Below are positions 1-8,919 of a stretch of 64,000 nt of DNA, piece by piece. The stretch is taken from the NCBI RefSeq assembly GCF_030817495.1, contig NZ_JAUSZK010000001.1:2149001-2213000 (forward strand), given 5' to 3'. The notes under the pieces were generated by a model that worked only from the letters and a program-made list of their open reading frames with translations, was not told the DNA's origin and made no database searches. This DNA is from Streptomyces sp. V3I7. GTDB taxonomy: Bacteria; Actinomycetota; Actinomycetes; Streptomycetales; Streptomycetaceae. The stretch's first letter is position 1. The number at the start of each line of letters is the position of its first letter. The translations under genes and the position numbers were made by a program.

Positions 1-83
1 CCCTCCGTCCGGAGCGTCTCGGCCGCCTTGGCTCCCGCCAGGCCACCTCCGACGATGACGAACGTCTCATCCGCGTCGACCAC
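1..83 (-). CDS. FAD-dependent oxidoreductase (ferredoxin reductase-like), N-terminal fragment
   Basis: Only the first 27 codons lie in the window; the gene runs off the left edge. It starts at a GTG at 83 preceded by a strong GAGGAGG ribosome site about 6 nt upstream. The N-terminus reads MVDADETFVIVGGGLAGAKA, a dinucleotide-binding beta-strand with the glycine motif GGGLAG, which is typical of ferredoxin/rubredoxin-type NAD(P)/FAD reductases. The partner and substrate cannot be told from this fragment. Confidence 0.75.
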   Translation of the reverse strand, partial: MVDADETFVIVGGGLAGAKAAETLRTE

Positions 84-278
84 TTGATGCCTCCTCGTCA
101 GGGTGCCGCCACATGCGAGCCTCCCGCACGGAGCGTGATGCGGGAAGGGGTGGTGCCCCGATCAGGCCACGCAGGGTCACGTTCGCACCACACGCGTCTC
201 ATCAGTCTCGCGTGCCGGTCGTAAGCGTCCTATCAGGCACGCGTGCCGGTCATATGCCGTCCGCGAGCGCCGCGCCGT

Positions 279-1565
279 TCACACGCGTCCGGTCAGGCGC
301 GCGTGCAGGGAGCGTGCCGAGGCGTCGGTGAGGGACGCTATCTGGTCGACGATCACGCGCTTGCGGGCGCGGTCGTCCTGTGCCGCGTCGAACAGCGCGC
401 GGAACTGCGGGTCCAGGCCGTCGGGGGCGCGCACGGTGAACGCCTCGGCCAGCTCGGCGACGACGATCCGCTGGTCGGCGCGCAGCCGTTCCTGCTCGTC
501 GCGCTGCATGACGTACCGGTCGGCGACGGCCTTGAGCACGGCGCACTCCATGCGGACGCTTCTCGGTACGACGAGTTCGGCGCCGTACCGCGTGAGCCGC
601 CCGCTGCCGTACGCCGCGCGCGTGGCGCCCTCGGCGGCCAGGCAGAACCGGCCGATCAGCTGGCTGGTGGCGTCCTTGAGGCGGGCCTGGGCGACCGCGG
701 TGCCGTCGTAGCCGTGCGGCCACCACTCCTGGTCCTGGAGCCGGTCGAGGGCCTCGGCCAGTTCGGCGGGGTCGGTGTCGGCGGGGACGTACCGCCCGAC
801 GGCGACCGCGAACACCGTCTGCCGCTCGGGCTCGGCGTGCAGGCAGTTGGGGTCGATGTGGCCGGCGTGCAGTCCGTCCTCGACGTCGTGCACCGAGTAC
901 GCCACGTCGTCGGCCCAGTCCATCACCTGGGCCTCGAAGCAGGTGCGCGTGCCGGGGGCCTCCTTTCGGACCCAGTCGAAGACGGGCCGGTCGTCCTCGT
1001 AGACACCGAACTTGGCCGAGTCCGGATCACTGGGGTGGGCGCCGCGCGGCCAGGGGTACTTGGTGGCGGCGTCGAGGGCGGCACGGGTGAGGTTGAGGCC
1101 GACGGAACGGGTGCCTCCCGCGATGAAGCGTTTGGGCTCGATGCGGGTGAGGAGGCGGAGGGACTGGGCGTTGCCCTCGAATCCGCCGATGTCGTCCGCG
1201 AATTCGTTCAGCGCCTGTTCGCCGTTGTGCCCGAAGGGCGGGTGGCCGAGGTCGTGGGAGAGGCAGGCGGCTTCCACGAGGTCGGCGTCGCAGCCGAGGG
1301 CCGCGCCCAGCTCGCGGCCGACCTGGGCGCATTCCAGGGAGTGCGTGAGGCGGGTCCTCGGGCTGGCGTCCCAGACCTGGCTGCGGGTGCCCGGGGTGAC
1401 GACCTGGGTCTTGCCGGCGAGGCGGCGCAGGGCCGAGGAGTGGAGGATGCGGGCGCGGTCACGCTGGAAGGCGGTGCGGCCGGGGCGCTTGTCGGGCTCG
1501 GGCGCCCAGCGGTCGACTGACGGCGGGTCGTAGCCGGTGGGGAGTGCGGTGTCGGTGCCTTCCAT
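279..1565 (-). CDS. dgt: Deoxyguanosinetriphosphate triphosphohydrolase (dNTPase)
   Basis: A 428-residue HD-superfamily dNTPase that hydrolyses dNTPs to deoxynucleoside and triphosphate. The metal site is visible: H75 in 'RLTHSLECA', the HD pair H104-D105 in '[16 protein letters not shown]', and a conserved downstream '[10 protein letters not shown]' segment near residue 128. I chose the ATG at 1565 (MEGTDTALP) because family similarity begins about 20 residues in (the '[20 protein letters not shown]' block). The open frame extends 67 codons further upstream, but that part is low-complexity Pro/Arg/Thr sequence encoded by tandem repeats. It follows the left-edge oxidoreductase on the same strand after a gap of about 195 bp. 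Confidence 0.93.
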   Translation of the reverse strand: MEGTDTALPTGYDPPSVDRWAPEPDKRPGRTAFQRDRARILHSSALRRLAGKTQVVTPGTRSQVWDASPRTRLTHSLECAQVGRELGAALGCDADLVEAACLSHDLGHPPFGHNGEQALNEFADDIGGFEGNAQSLRLLTRIEPKRFIAGGTRSVGLNLTRAALDAATKYPWPRGAHPSDPDSAKFGVYEDDRPVFDWVRKEAPGTRTCFEAQVMDWADDVAYSVHDVEDGLHAGHIDPNCLHAEPERQTVFAVAVGRYVPADTDPAELAEALDRLQDQEWWPHGYDGTAVAQARLKDATSQLIGRFCLAAEGATRAAYGSGRLTRYGAELVVPRSVRMECAVLKAVADRYVMQRDEQERLRADQRIVVAELAEAFTVRAPDGLDPQFRALFDAAQDDRARKRVIVDQIASLTDASARSLHARLTGRV

Positions 1566-1640
1566 GACTCGACAGTACGGGGCGGGTGTGACATTCGGGT
1601 GGTGCGGGGGCGCACGCTCGTCTGCCGGGTCGGGTTGTTC

Positions 1641-1715
1641 GGCGGGTGCGGGTTCGGTGTGGCTCGGCGGGTGCGGGTTCGGTGTGGCTCGGCGGGTGCG
1701 GGTTCGGTGTGGCTC
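1641..1715. repeat. Three exact tandem copies of a 25-bp unit
   Basis: Three head-to-tail identical 25-bp units begin at 1641, 1666 and 1691, each containing GGTGCGGGTTCGGTGTGGCT. They sit upstream of dgt in the gene-free stretch between dgt and the sirohydrochlorin chelatase. They create the spurious N-terminal extension of the dgt reading frame. Confidence 0.95.
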
Positions 1716-1865
1716 GGCGCGCAGCCCCGCGCCCCTTTGCGGGGTCGGCCCCGCCCGGCGTTTCATGCCGGGGCCAGCGCGGGTTCTGGCGTCGCCGGCC
1801 TCGTGGGCGCCGAGGGGGTGCGGGGCGCGCCCCTTTGGGGGGTCGGCCCCGCCGGCGTTTCAGGC
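1716..1865. repeat. Intergenic GC-rich repeat pair (dispersed Streptomyces type)
   Basis: The block around GCGCCCCTTTGCGGGGTCGG (1730-1770) recurs almost unchanged about 105 bp later (1826-1862). Both copies fold into short C-rich/G-rich hairpins and end in GGCGTTTCA. A relative of the same motif (CCCCGCGCCCCTTTTGGGGC) occurs downstream of zur at about 44433-44455, so it is a dispersed intergenic element rather than coding sequence. The second copy overlaps the stop codon of the chelatase gene and may act as its terminator. Confidence 0.6.
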
Positions 1866-2732
1866 TGAGGCCAGTGCAGGTTCTGTCGTCGCCGGGGTCT
1901 TCAGCGCCTCGTCGTAGCGGTGCAGGGCCAGGCGGGCCATCGCCTCGTGAGCGCCGAGCGGGGCGGAGGCGATCCACGGGGCGTGCCGTGCGCACTCCGT
2001 GGCGAAGCGGCCGGGGGCGGTGAAGCAGGCGGCCACGGCGAGGTGGTGGCGGCCTCGGGCGGTGAGGGTGCGCAGGGCGGCGGGGACGGTGGGCGCGGCG
2101 GCGGAGGCGTGGGCGGGGAGCACCGGTACGCCGAGGCGGTCCGCGAGGAGGCGGGCCGTGCGGCGGGTGTCGGCCGTCGAGTCCGGGGCGCGGGAGCCGG
2201 CGGCGGCGAGGACGACGCCCCCGGTGCGGCGGAGGGCCGCGTCGCTCCCGGCGGGCGGCCAGCCGGCCTCGAGGAGACGGGCGTGCAGGGTCTCCACGAG
2301 CAGCGGGTGCGGGCCGAGTGGGGCTGCCACGCGCGCGTGCACGCCGGAGGCGGCCACCGCCGCCGGTATGTCCCGCTTGACGTGGTACCCGCGGGTGAGC
2401 AGCAGCGGTACGAGCACGGCGGGGGTGGTCCCGAGGGCCGCGAGGGTGTCGGGCAGGAGCGGCTCGTCGAGCTCGATGTGGCCGAGGCGGACCGAGAGGG
2501 CGGGCCGCAGCTCGCGCACGCGATCCCTGAGCGCGTACACCGTCTCCCGCGCGCGTGGGTCGCGACTGCCGTGGGCGACGAGGACGAGGACGGGCGGTGC
2601 GTGGCGCCGCCGGCCGCGGGGCGTGACGAGGCTGAGCTGCCTGGCCAGTTGGGTGCCGATGCTGTCCATGAGGTGCGCCGTGCTGTAGAGGTGACTTCCG
2701 GGCTGCTCGTGAGGAGGGTTCGACGCCGTCAT
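1860..2732 (-). CDS. Sirohydrochlorin chelatase (CbiX/SirB type)
   Basis: A 290-residue tandem CbiX-fold protein predicted to insert Fe2+ (or Co2+) into sirohydrochlorin. The first domain carries the hallmark 'VLVAHGSRDPRARE' and the second metal-site region 'TRGYHVKRDIP'. The C-terminal repeat keeps the fold ('VVLAAAGSRAPDS') but has lost the histidine, as is usual in two-domain forms. The ATG at 2732 is the first in-frame methionine with a sensible start; the frame upstream overlaps the divergent gene's promoter. Siroheme is the cofactor of NirB, and nasA and nirBD lie in the same block, so this gene probably supplies siroheme for nitrite reduction. It could instead serve sulfite reductase. 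Confidence 0.85.
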   Translation of the reverse strand: MTASNPPHEQPGSHLYSTAHLMDSIGTQLARQLSLVTPRGRRRHAPPVLVLVAHGSRDPRARETVYALRDRVRELRPALSVRLGHIELDEPLLPDTLAALGTTPAVLVPLLLTRGYHVKRDIPAAVAASGVHARVAAPLGPHPLLVETLHARLLEAGWPPAGSDAALRRTGGVVLAAAGSRAPDSTADTRRTARLLADRLGVPVLPAHASAAAPTVPAALRTLTARGRHHLAVAACFTAPGRFATECARHAPWIASAPLGAHEAMARLALHRYDEALKTPATTEPALASA

Positions 2733-2904
2733 GGAACGATCCTGAGGGCCGGAGATTGCGCCCCCGTTGCGCGGCGGTGACAGGTGTTTTCCGGGAGCCG
2801 ACAGCGGGCGCCTGCCCACTGTGAAGCGAACCGGAGCACCGTGTGCGACGTCCTCCGTGAACGAGGACGGCCGGCCGTCGGCCGGAGCAGACTGGGGGGC
2901 CGTA

Positions 2905-3591
2905 GTGAAGTTCCACCGACCACGCCTGCCGCGCACGCGCGCGGGGCAACGGCGTCTGGTGCAGGCCGTGATGGCCGGGTGCGTGCTGGCGCTGCTCCCG
3001 GCGGCATGGCTGTTCGTGTCGACGGCCGACCGGCTGCGCACGACCGCGGACGCGCCCCGCACCGGCGTCGCCGTCGTCTTCGGCGCGGGCCTGTGGGACG
3101 GCGAGCCGTCGCCGTACCTCGCCCACCGGCTGGACACGGCGGCGCGGCTCTACCACGAGGGCCGGATCGAGGTCGTGCTCGTCACCGGCGACAACAGCCA
3201 CGAGGACTACGACGAGCCGGACGCCATGCGCGCCTATCTGACCCGGCACGGCGTCCCGGGCACCCGTGTCGTCCGTGACTACGCGGGCTTCGACACCTGG
3301 GACTCCTGCGTCCGCGCGAAGCGGATCTTCGGCGTGGACCGGGCCGTCCTGATCAGCCAGGGCTTCCACATCCGGCGCGCGGTGGCCCTGTGCGAGGCGG
3401 CGGGCGTCGACTCGTACGGCGTCGGCGCCGTCGACCGCCACAACGTCACCTGGTACTACGGCGGCACGCGCGAGGTCTTCGCGGCGGCCAAGGCGGCCCT
3501 GGACGCGGTGTTCCGGCCGGACCCGCGGTTCCTCGGGCCGAAGGAGCCGGGGGTGCGGCGGGCACTGGCCCTGGCCGCCGACGGCCGGTGA
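2905..3591 (+). CDS. DUF218 / SanA-YdcF family membrane-anchored protein
   Basis: A 228-residue protein with one N-terminal membrane segment (residues ~15-35, 'MAGCVLALLPAAWLFVS') and an outer DUF218 domain. The domain core 'VVFGAGLWDGEPSPYLAHRL', 'VLVTGDNSH' and 'VLISQGFHIRRAV' matches SanA/VncD proteins, which are linked to envelope barrier function. I chose the GTG at 2905 (VKFHRPRLP) because it gives a positive-inside N-terminus directly before the membrane helix and has a GGGGGGC-like ribosome site; the frame is open back to 2767. It is transcribed divergently from the chelatase gene. Confidence 0.85.
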   Translation: MKFHRPRLPRTRAGQRRLVQAVMAGCVLALLPAAWLFVSTADRLRTTADAPRTGVAVVFGAGLWDGEPSPYLAHRLDTAARLYHEGRIEVVLVTGDNSHEDYDEPDAMRAYLTRHGVPGTRVVRDYAGFDTWDSCVRAKRIFGVDRAVLISQGFHIRRAVALCEAAGVDSYGVGAVDRHNVTWYYGGTREVFAAAKAALDAVFRPDPRFLGPKEPGVRRALALAADGR

Positions 3592-3646
3592 GGGCGGGCA
3601 CCTCACGGTGGCCGATGAGCGGGCGGGAGGGCGTCGTCCCGGCCGC

Positions 3647-3684
3647 GTAACAGGGAGCCGGACGGGACGTAACACGTCCGCAGC
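3647..3684 (+). promoter_or_regulatory. GlnR-like operator upstream of nasA
   Basis: Two GTAAC a-sites, at 3647-3651 and 3669-3673, are spaced by exactly 22 bp, the period of the actinobacterial GlnR box (gTnAC-n6-GaAAC repeated). The b-site positions (CCGGA at 3658, GCAGC at 3680) are poor matches. The site ends 12 bp before the nasA ATG. Nitrate reductase is a known GlnR target in Streptomyces; the assignment here is by pattern only. Confidence 0.5.
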
Positions 3685-3696
3685 ACGCTGGGCGGC

Positions 3697-5772
3697 ATGG
3701 AGACCACCGCGACGCCCACCCACTGCCCGTACTGCGCCCTCCAGTGCGGGATGACCGTGTCGCCCGCGCCGGAGGGTGTGGAGGTGGCCGGCCGCGACGA
3801 CTTCCCGGTGAACCGGGGCGCGTTGTGCGGCAAGGGGCGTACGGCCGGCGCGGTGCTCTCGCCCGGGGTGCGGCTGACCTCCCCGCTGGTCCGATCCGGC
3901 GACGGCACGCTCGTCCCCGCGTCCTGGGCCGAGGCGCTGGACCGGATCGCCGCCGGGCTGTCCTCGGCCCGGAGCGCGTACGGAGCCGACGCGTGCGCGG
4001 TGTTCGGCGGGGGCGGGCTGACGAACGAGAAGGCGTACGCGCTGGGCAAGTTCGCGCGGGTGGTCCTCGGGACCTCGCAGATCGACTACAACGGCCGGTT
4101 CTGCATGTCGTCCGCGGCGGCGGCCGGGACGCGGGCGTTCGGCCTGGACCGGGGGCTGCCGTTCCCGCTGGAGGACATTCCGCGGACGGGCTGCGTGATC
4201 CTGGTCGGCTCCAACATCGCCGAGACCATGCCGCCCGCGCTGCGCTACTTCCGCGAACTGCGCGAGAACGGCGGCAGGTTGATCGTCGTCGACCCGCGCC
4301 GCACTCCGACCGCCGAGCAGGCCGATCTGCACCTGGCGCCCCGGCCGGGCACCGATCTCGCCCTGGCGCTGGGCCTGTTGCACCTGGTGGTGGCGGAGGG
4401 CCGGACGGACGAGGCCTACATCCAGGACCGTACGGCCGGCTGGGAGGAGGCGCGGGCGGCGGCGATGGCGCACTGGCCGGAGTACGTGGAGCGGGTCACC
4501 GGGGTGCCGGTCCCCCAACTGCGGGAAGCGGTACGTCTGTTCTGCGAGCCGTCGGCCGCGATGGTGCTCACGGCGCGCGGACCGGAGCAGCAGTCCAAGG
4601 GCACGGACACGGTGGGCGCGTGGATCGACCTGTGCCTGGCGACCGGGCGGGCGGGGCGTCCGCTGTCCGGGTACGGCGCTCTGACCGGGCAGGGCAACGG
4701 GCAGGGCGGCCGCGAACACGGCCAGAAGGCGGATCAGTTGCCCGGCTACCGCAAGCTGACCGATCCGGCGGCGCGGCGGCACGTGGCCGAGGTGTGGGGC
4801 GTCGATCCGGACAGCCTGCCCGGCCCGGGGCGCAGCGCGTACGAACTGCTCGACGCGCTGGGGACGGACATCCGCGCGCTGCTGCTGATGGGCTCCAACC
4901 CGGTGGTGTCGGCGCCGCACGCGGCCCATGTCGAACAGCGGCTGCGGTCGCTGGACTTCCTGGCCGTGGCGGACGTGGTGCTCTCGGAGACGGCGGCGCT
5001 CGCGGACGTCGTCCTGCCGGTCGCCCAGTGGGCCGAGGAGACGGGCACGACGACCAGCCTCGAAGGCCGCGTGCTGCTGCGCCGCCGGGCGGTAGAGCCA
5101 CCCCCCGGAGTCCGCACCGACCTGCACGTCCTGCACGAACTGGCCGCCCGCCTGGGAGTGGAGAAGGGCTTCCCGGAGGACCCCGAGGAGGTCTTCGAGG
5201 AGCTGCGCCGGGCGAGCGCGGGCGGCCCGGCGGACTACTCCGGCATCACCTATCGCCAACTGGCCCGGGATAAGGGGCTGTTCTGGCCGTACCCCTCCGG
5301 AACGACGGCCCCCGGCACCCCGCGCCTCTTCCTCGACCGGTTCGCCACCGAGGACGGCCGGGCCCGCTTCGCGGCGGTCTCGCACCGCCCGTCGGCCGAG
5401 GAACCGGACGCCGAGTACCCCCTGCTGATGACGACCGGCCGGGTGGTGTCCCAGTACCAGTCGGGTGCCCAGACCCGTCGCGTGGACGAGTTGAACGCGG
5501 CCGCGCCCGGCCCGTTCGTCGAGCTGCACCCGCGCCTCGCGGCACGGCTCGGGGCGGCGGACGGCGACCCGGTGGCCGTCACCTCCCGCCGTGGCCGCAC
5601 GGTGGCCCCCGCCCGCCTCACCCCCGCCATCCGCCCGGACACCGTGTTCATGCCCTTCCACTGGCCCGGCCCCGGCCGCGCCAACACGGTGACCAATCCG
5701 GCGCTTGACCCGGTCTCGCGCATGCCGGAGTTCAAGGTGTGCGCGGTACGGGTGGAGGCGGTGGGACCGTAG
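3697..5772 (+). CDS. nasA: Assimilatory nitrate reductase catalytic subunit (molybdopterin oxidoreductase)
   Basis: A 691-residue molybdopterin-guanine-dinucleotide enzyme reducing nitrate to nitrite in the cytoplasm. The N-terminal [4Fe-4S] cluster ligands are C10, C13, C17 and C44 ('HCPYCALQCG' and 'GALCGKGR'). The molybdopterin domain follows ('NGRFCMSSAAAAGTRAFGLD', 'GSNIAETMP', 'GREHGQKADQLPGYR'), and the C-terminal dinucleotide-binding domain contains 'TTGRVVSQYQSGAQTRR'. There is no twin-arginine signal. It lacks the C-terminal [2Fe-2S] extension of enterobacterial NasA, so electrons must come from a separate reductase; the FAD protein at 12.2 kb is a candidate. A formate-dehydrogenase-like oxidoreductase is the alternative reading, but the nirBD neighbourhood and GlnR box favour nitrate. 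Confidence 0.85.
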   Translation: METTATPTHCPYCALQCGMTVSPAPEGVEVAGRDDFPVNRGALCGKGRTAGAVLSPGVRLTSPLVRSGDGTLVPASWAEALDRIAAGLSSARSAYGADACAVFGGGGLTNEKAYALGKFARVVLGTSQIDYNGRFCMSSAAAAGTRAFGLDRGLPFPLEDIPRTGCVILVGSNIAETMPPALRYFRELRENGGRLIVVDPRRTPTAEQADLHLAPRPGTDLALALGLLHLVVAEGRTDEAYIQDRTAGWEEARAAAMAHWPEYVERVTGVPVPQLREAVRLFCEPSAAMVLTARGPEQQSKGTDTVGAWIDLCLATGRAGRPLSGYGALTGQGNGQGGREHGQKADQLPGYRKLTDPAARRHVAEVWGVDPDSLPGPGRSAYELLDALGTDIRALLLMGSNPVVSAPHAAHVEQRLRSLDFLAVADVVLSETAALADVVLPVAQWAEETGTTTSLEGRVLLRRRAVEPPPGVRTDLHVLHELAARLGVEKGFPEDPEEVFEELRRASAGGPADYSGITYRQLARDKGLFWPYPSGTTAPGTPRLFLDRFATEDGRARFAAVSHRPSAEEPDAEYPLLMTTGRVVSQYQSGAQTRRVDELNAAAPGPFVELHPRLAARLGAADGDPVAVTSRRGRTVAPARLTPAIRPDTVFMPFHWPGPGRANTVTNPALDPVSRMPEFKVCAVRVEAVGP

Positions 5773-5823
5773 GCTTCGGGCTCATCGCCGACAACGGCGC
5801 CTGAACGTCTCGGTCGGCACGCT

Positions 5824-6249
5824 TCAGCGGCCGCGCCCCCGCCAGTCCCCGCCCGTGACGGGCCTGCCGTGGGCCCGCAGACGGGCGGCCACACGGGGCG
5901 CCGCGACGTACACCCACGCCCGTACGGTGCCGCCGTCCTCCCGGACGGCCTCGCGCTCGACGCGTTCGTAGAGGCTGTGCGCGTCGCCCGGTACGTACTC
6001 CTCCAACTCATCCAATTCATAGAGCAATTGGACGTACGCCTCCGGGAGCGCGGTGACGAGTTCGCCGTGGACCGGTCCGGCGCCCCGCTCCTCGACGGCG
6101 TACGGATAGCCGGGGCCCTCGTAGAGCACGGCGTCACCGAGCAGCGCGGGTTCCTCGGAGCGGATGCGGCCTCGCAGGAAGCGGTCGTGGTTGGGTTCGC
6201 CGGGGCGCAGGGTGCCGTAGACGAAGAACGGCAGGGCCGGGGAGATCAC
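5824..6249 (-). CDS. Gamma-glutamylcyclotransferase (AIG2-like) family protein
   Basis: A 141-residue GGCT-fold protein with the diagnostic 'FVYGTLRPGEPNHDRFL' at residues 9-25, the oxyanion-binding YGTL loop. The catalytic glutamate candidate lies in 'LYELDELEEYVPGD'. The family acts on gamma-glutamyl amines or dipeptides; the substrate here is unknown. The start is the GTG at 6249 (V-ISPALPFF), two to three residues ahead of the first beta strand as in relatives; the longer frame adds an implausible Arg/Trp-rich leader. It is convergent with nasA, with only ~50 bp between stops. Confidence 0.82.
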   Translation of the reverse strand: MISPALPFFVYGTLRPGEPNHDRFLRGRIRSEEPALLGDAVLYEGPGYPYAVEERGAGPVHGELVTALPEAYVQLLYELDELEEYVPGDAHSLYERVEREAVREDGGTVRAWVYVAAPRVAARLRAHGRPVTGGDWRGRGR

Positions 6250-6386
6250 AGAAGCGATTCTCCACCACCTCCACACCCTCACACATCTCCATCGCGAACC
6301 CCTGGACATGCCCATGCCACGGCCTCTTGAATCGCAAGGACATCAGGCCCACCCCAAGCCCTCGAGGCTCCATCACAAGGAGACTG

Positions 6387-8030
6387 ATGAGTCGGATACG
6401 ACACATCCGAGGAACACGTCTCGCCACGGCCGGCATAGCCGCCACCACCGTCGGCCTGCTGGCCGTCACGCTCTCCCCCGCCGCAGAGGCCGACGTCAGA
6501 CCGACCCGGGCCACCGCGATCGAGAACGCGACCTCGGCGCTCGCAGACTACGCCACCACCCTGGGGCTCACCGCGGCGCAGGGCACCAGCGTCCGGGACG
6601 TCATCGTCGACAACGACGGTACGCAGCACGTCCGTTACGACCGCACGTACCACGATCTCCCGGTCCTCGGCGGTGACTTCGTGGTCCACCTCGCGCCCGA
6701 CGGTACGTACCGCAGCGCGAACCGCGCGACGAAGGCCCCGATCTCCCTCGCCTCGATCGTCCCGCAGCTTTCCAAGGCGAAGGCGTCCGACATCGCGGTG
6801 AACGCGCTGCGTGCGGTCAACCTCGGCGAGATCCTGAAGCAGGTGACCGCCAAGCCGCAGCTGGTCGTGGACGCCTCGCACGGCACTCCCCGGCTGGCCT
6901 ATCGCACCGACGTGGTCGCCAAGGACTCGCTCGGCAACCCGGTCGGCCGCACCGTGCTGACGAACGCGGACACGGGCAGGCAGATCGACGCCTGGGACAA
7001 CATCGAGACGGCGACCGGTGACGGCAAGTCGCTCTACAGCGGGGCGGTTCCGCTGGAGACGACGCTGTCCGGGTCGACGTACCAGATGAAGGACCCGACC
7101 CGCGGCAACACGTACACGGGCGACGCGGCGAACAAGTCCGACGTCTGCGTCCTCACCGTCTGCATCAGCCGCGCCCCGGCGACGCTGTTCACGGACACGG
7201 ACAACCACTGGGGCACGGGCGACTCCGCCGACCGGGCCTCGGCGGCGGTGGACGCGCAGTACGGCACCGACCAGACGTGGGACTACTACAAGAACGTCCA
7301 CGGCCGCAACGGCATCGCCGGCGACGGCAAGGGCTCGTTCAACCGCGTCCACTACGGCACCAACTACAACAACGCCTTCTGGGACGACACCTGCTTCTGC
7401 ATGACGTACGGCGACGGTGACGGGACGCAGCTCGGCCCGCTGGTGTCGCTGGACGTGGCGGGTCACGAGATGACGCACGGCGTCACGTCCAAGACGGCCG
7501 CGCTGACGTACTCGGGCGAGTCCGGCGGTCTCAACGAGGCCACCTCGGACATCCTGGGCTCGCTGGTGGAGTTCCACGCGAACAACTCCTCCGACCCGGG
7601 CGACTACCTGATCGGCGAGAAGATCGTCCGCTCGGGCTTCGGCAAGGCCGCGCTCCGCTTCATGGACAAGCCCTCGAAGGACGGCAAGTCCGCGGACTAC
7701 TGGAGCTCCTCGGTCGGCAACCTGGACGTCCACTACTCCTCGGGCGTCGCCAACCACTTCGCCTACCTGCTGGCGGAGGGCAGCGGCCCGAAGACCGTCA
7801 ACGGCGTCAGCTACGACTCCCCCACCGCCGACGGCTCCACGGTGACGGGCATCGGCCGCGACAAGCTCGGCGCGATCTGGTACCGCGCGCTGACGGTCTA
7901 CATGACGTCCTCGACGAACTACGCGGGTGCGCGGACGGCGACTCTCAACGCCGCCAAGGACCTGTACGGCGCGGGAAGCACCGAGTACAACGCGGTGGCG
8001 GCGGCGTGGAGTGCCGTCAACGTGAAGTGA
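6387..8030 (+). CDS. Secreted M4 family (thermolysin-like) neutral metalloprotease
   Basis: A 547-residue pre-pro-enzyme. The Sec signal is residues 1-35 (RIRHIRGTRLATAGIAATTV... ending near 'SPAAEADV'), followed by an FTP/PepSY propeptide (~40-195) and the M4 catalytic domain. The zinc site is HEMTH at H360-E361-H364, with the third ligand E384 in 'GLNEATSD'. The ATG at 6387 has a clean AAGGAG site 6 nt upstream; the TTG at 6327 lies in frame but only adds an arginine-rich leader. A perfect hairpin terminator follows directly. It probably serves extracellular proteolysis for nitrogen scavenging. A second, very different M4 protease lies at 54.7 kb. Confidence 0.95.
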   Translation: MSRIRHIRGTRLATAGIAATTVGLLAVTLSPAAEADVRPTRATAIENATSALADYATTLGLTAAQGTSVRDVIVDNDGTQHVRYDRTYHDLPVLGGDFVVHLAPDGTYRSANRATKAPISLASIVPQLSKAKASDIAVNALRAVNLGEILKQVTAKPQLVVDASHGTPRLAYRTDVVAKDSLGNPVGRTVLTNADTGRQIDAWDNIETATGDGKSLYSGAVPLETTLSGSTYQMKDPTRGNTYTGDAANKSDVCVLTVCISRAPATLFTDTDNHWGTGDSADRASAAVDAQYGTDQTWDYYKNVHGRNGIAGDGKGSFNRVHYGTNYNNAFWDDTCFCMTYGDGDGTQLGPLVSLDVAGHEMTHGVTSKTAALTYSGESGGLNEATSDILGSLVEFHANNSSDPGDYLIGEKIVRSGFGKAALRFMDKPSKDGKSADYWSSSVGNLDVHYSSGVANHFAYLLAEGSGPKTVNGVSYDSPTADGSTVTGIGRDKLGAIWYRALTVYMTSSTNYAGARTATLNAAKDLYGAGSTEYNAVAAAWSAVNVK

Positions 8031-8050
8031 TCCGCTGATCACGGGCCTGC

Positions 8051-8085
8051 GGCCGCCCCCGTCCGGTTTCCGGACGGGGGCGGCC
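8051..8085. terminator. Perfect 16-bp hairpin terminator
   Basis: GGCCGCCCCCGTCCGG, a TTT loop, then the exact reverse complement: a 16-bp perfect stem with a 3-nt loop, starting 20 bp after the protease stop. Without a T-run it is the usual actinobacterial form. It lies between converging genes and can serve both. Confidence 0.9.
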
Positions 8086-8105
8086 GTTCGCGTGTCCGGG
8101 GCTGG

Positions 8106-8612
8106 TCAGGAGTCCTTGCGCAGGACGCAGAGCTCACCGTTGTCGGGATCACCGATGTACTCCCACAGAACGGGACGGGCCGCCGTCCCCCGGGCGTCGT
8201 ACTGGGTCCACACGCCGCTCGGACGGAAGGTGACGTGCACGGACGTCATGGGGGAGTCCTCGCCCGGCCACGTATCGGAGTCGCTGTTCCAGGTGCCGGC
8301 GCCGGGATCGGGAGCGGAGGCCTCGTCCAGATCGTCGTCCGCGAAGTCCCCGCACACCCCCTTGGAGACGAACGTGCCGTCGGCGCGGAAGACCAGCCGT
8401 CCGCCGTCCTCATCACGCCAGGTCCCGGCGATCGCGCCGGCCCGCAGCACGAGCGGCTTCCCCTCCGGCTCCGGAACCGGGGCGAGAGCGCGCCCGATCC
8501 CCATGAGCGCGATCAGCCCCACGAACAACACCGCGGGAACCGCCAGCACACCCCCCGAGCAGAGCATCAGGATCCCCCACCAGGGCATGGACCGCCGCTC
8601 GCCTGTTCTCAT
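8106..8612 (-). CDS. Hypothetical membrane-anchored protein
   Basis: A 168-residue protein with one N-terminal transmembrane segment (residues ~10-38, 'WWGILMLCSGGVLAVPAVLF') and an exported C-terminal beta-rich domain. The domain has a TWRDEDGGRLVFRADGTF module resembling lipocalin-like 'G-W-G-x-L-x-F-x-x-D-G-T' repeats and ends 'YIGDPDNGELCVLRKD'. The ATG at 8612 places the hydrophobic stretch at the N-terminus. This type recurs in Streptomyces as an uncharacterised exported protein. It is convergent with the M4 protease across the shared terminator. Confidence 0.65.
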   Translation of the reverse strand: MRTGERRSMPWWGILMLCSGGVLAVPAVLFVGLIALMGIGRALAPVPEPEGKPLVLRAGAIAGTWRDEDGGRLVFRADGTFVSKGVCGDFADDDLDEASAPDPGAGTWNSDSDTWPGEDSPMTSVHVTFRPSGVWTQYDARGTAARPVLWEYIGDPDNGELCVLRKDS

Positions 8613-8689
8613 CCCACTCCCCCAAGGCCGACCGCGCCGTCGCCGTCGGCCACCATGGTGCCTCAGCCTCTTGGGCGTCAGCGGGCCAG

Positions 8690-8835
8690 GCCCGCACGCG
8701 AAGTACCGCAGGAGCAGGTGGTCGGCCTTCCCCGCTTTGATGTCGCGGATCAGGCTGCGGAGCGCCTCTCGGCTGTCGGCGAAGTAGGTGCAGCCCCTCC
8801 CCGCACAGCTCTGCCAGAACGGCCGGACGCTGACA
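8690..8835 (-). pseudogene. Possible DUF397-like C-terminal remnant
   Basis: The minus-strand frame immediately upstream of the membrane protein encodes 'FADSREALRSLIRDIKAGK' preceded by a Cys-containing segment. This resembles the C-terminal half of DUF397 proteins, which usually pair with XRE regulators in Streptomyces. No start codon with a ribosome site is visible, the conserved 'VRDSK' core is missing, and no XRE partner lies beside it. It may be a fragment or coincidence. Confidence 0.25.
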
Positions 8836-8919
8836 GCAGCCACGGATCTGGACACAACGATGAGTTTTCGCGGCCTGGAGAGTCTCACTCACCGTCATCG
8901 ACAACGCAGGAGGGAACAC

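Noticed and set aside
1459..5661. A 1400-codon open frame on the minus strand spanning the chelatase, DUF218 and nasA genes
   Set aside because: It is the complementary shadow of highly GC3-biased real genes; the product is Arg/Pro/Ala-rich with no domain, and the opposite-strand frames have clear family motifs.
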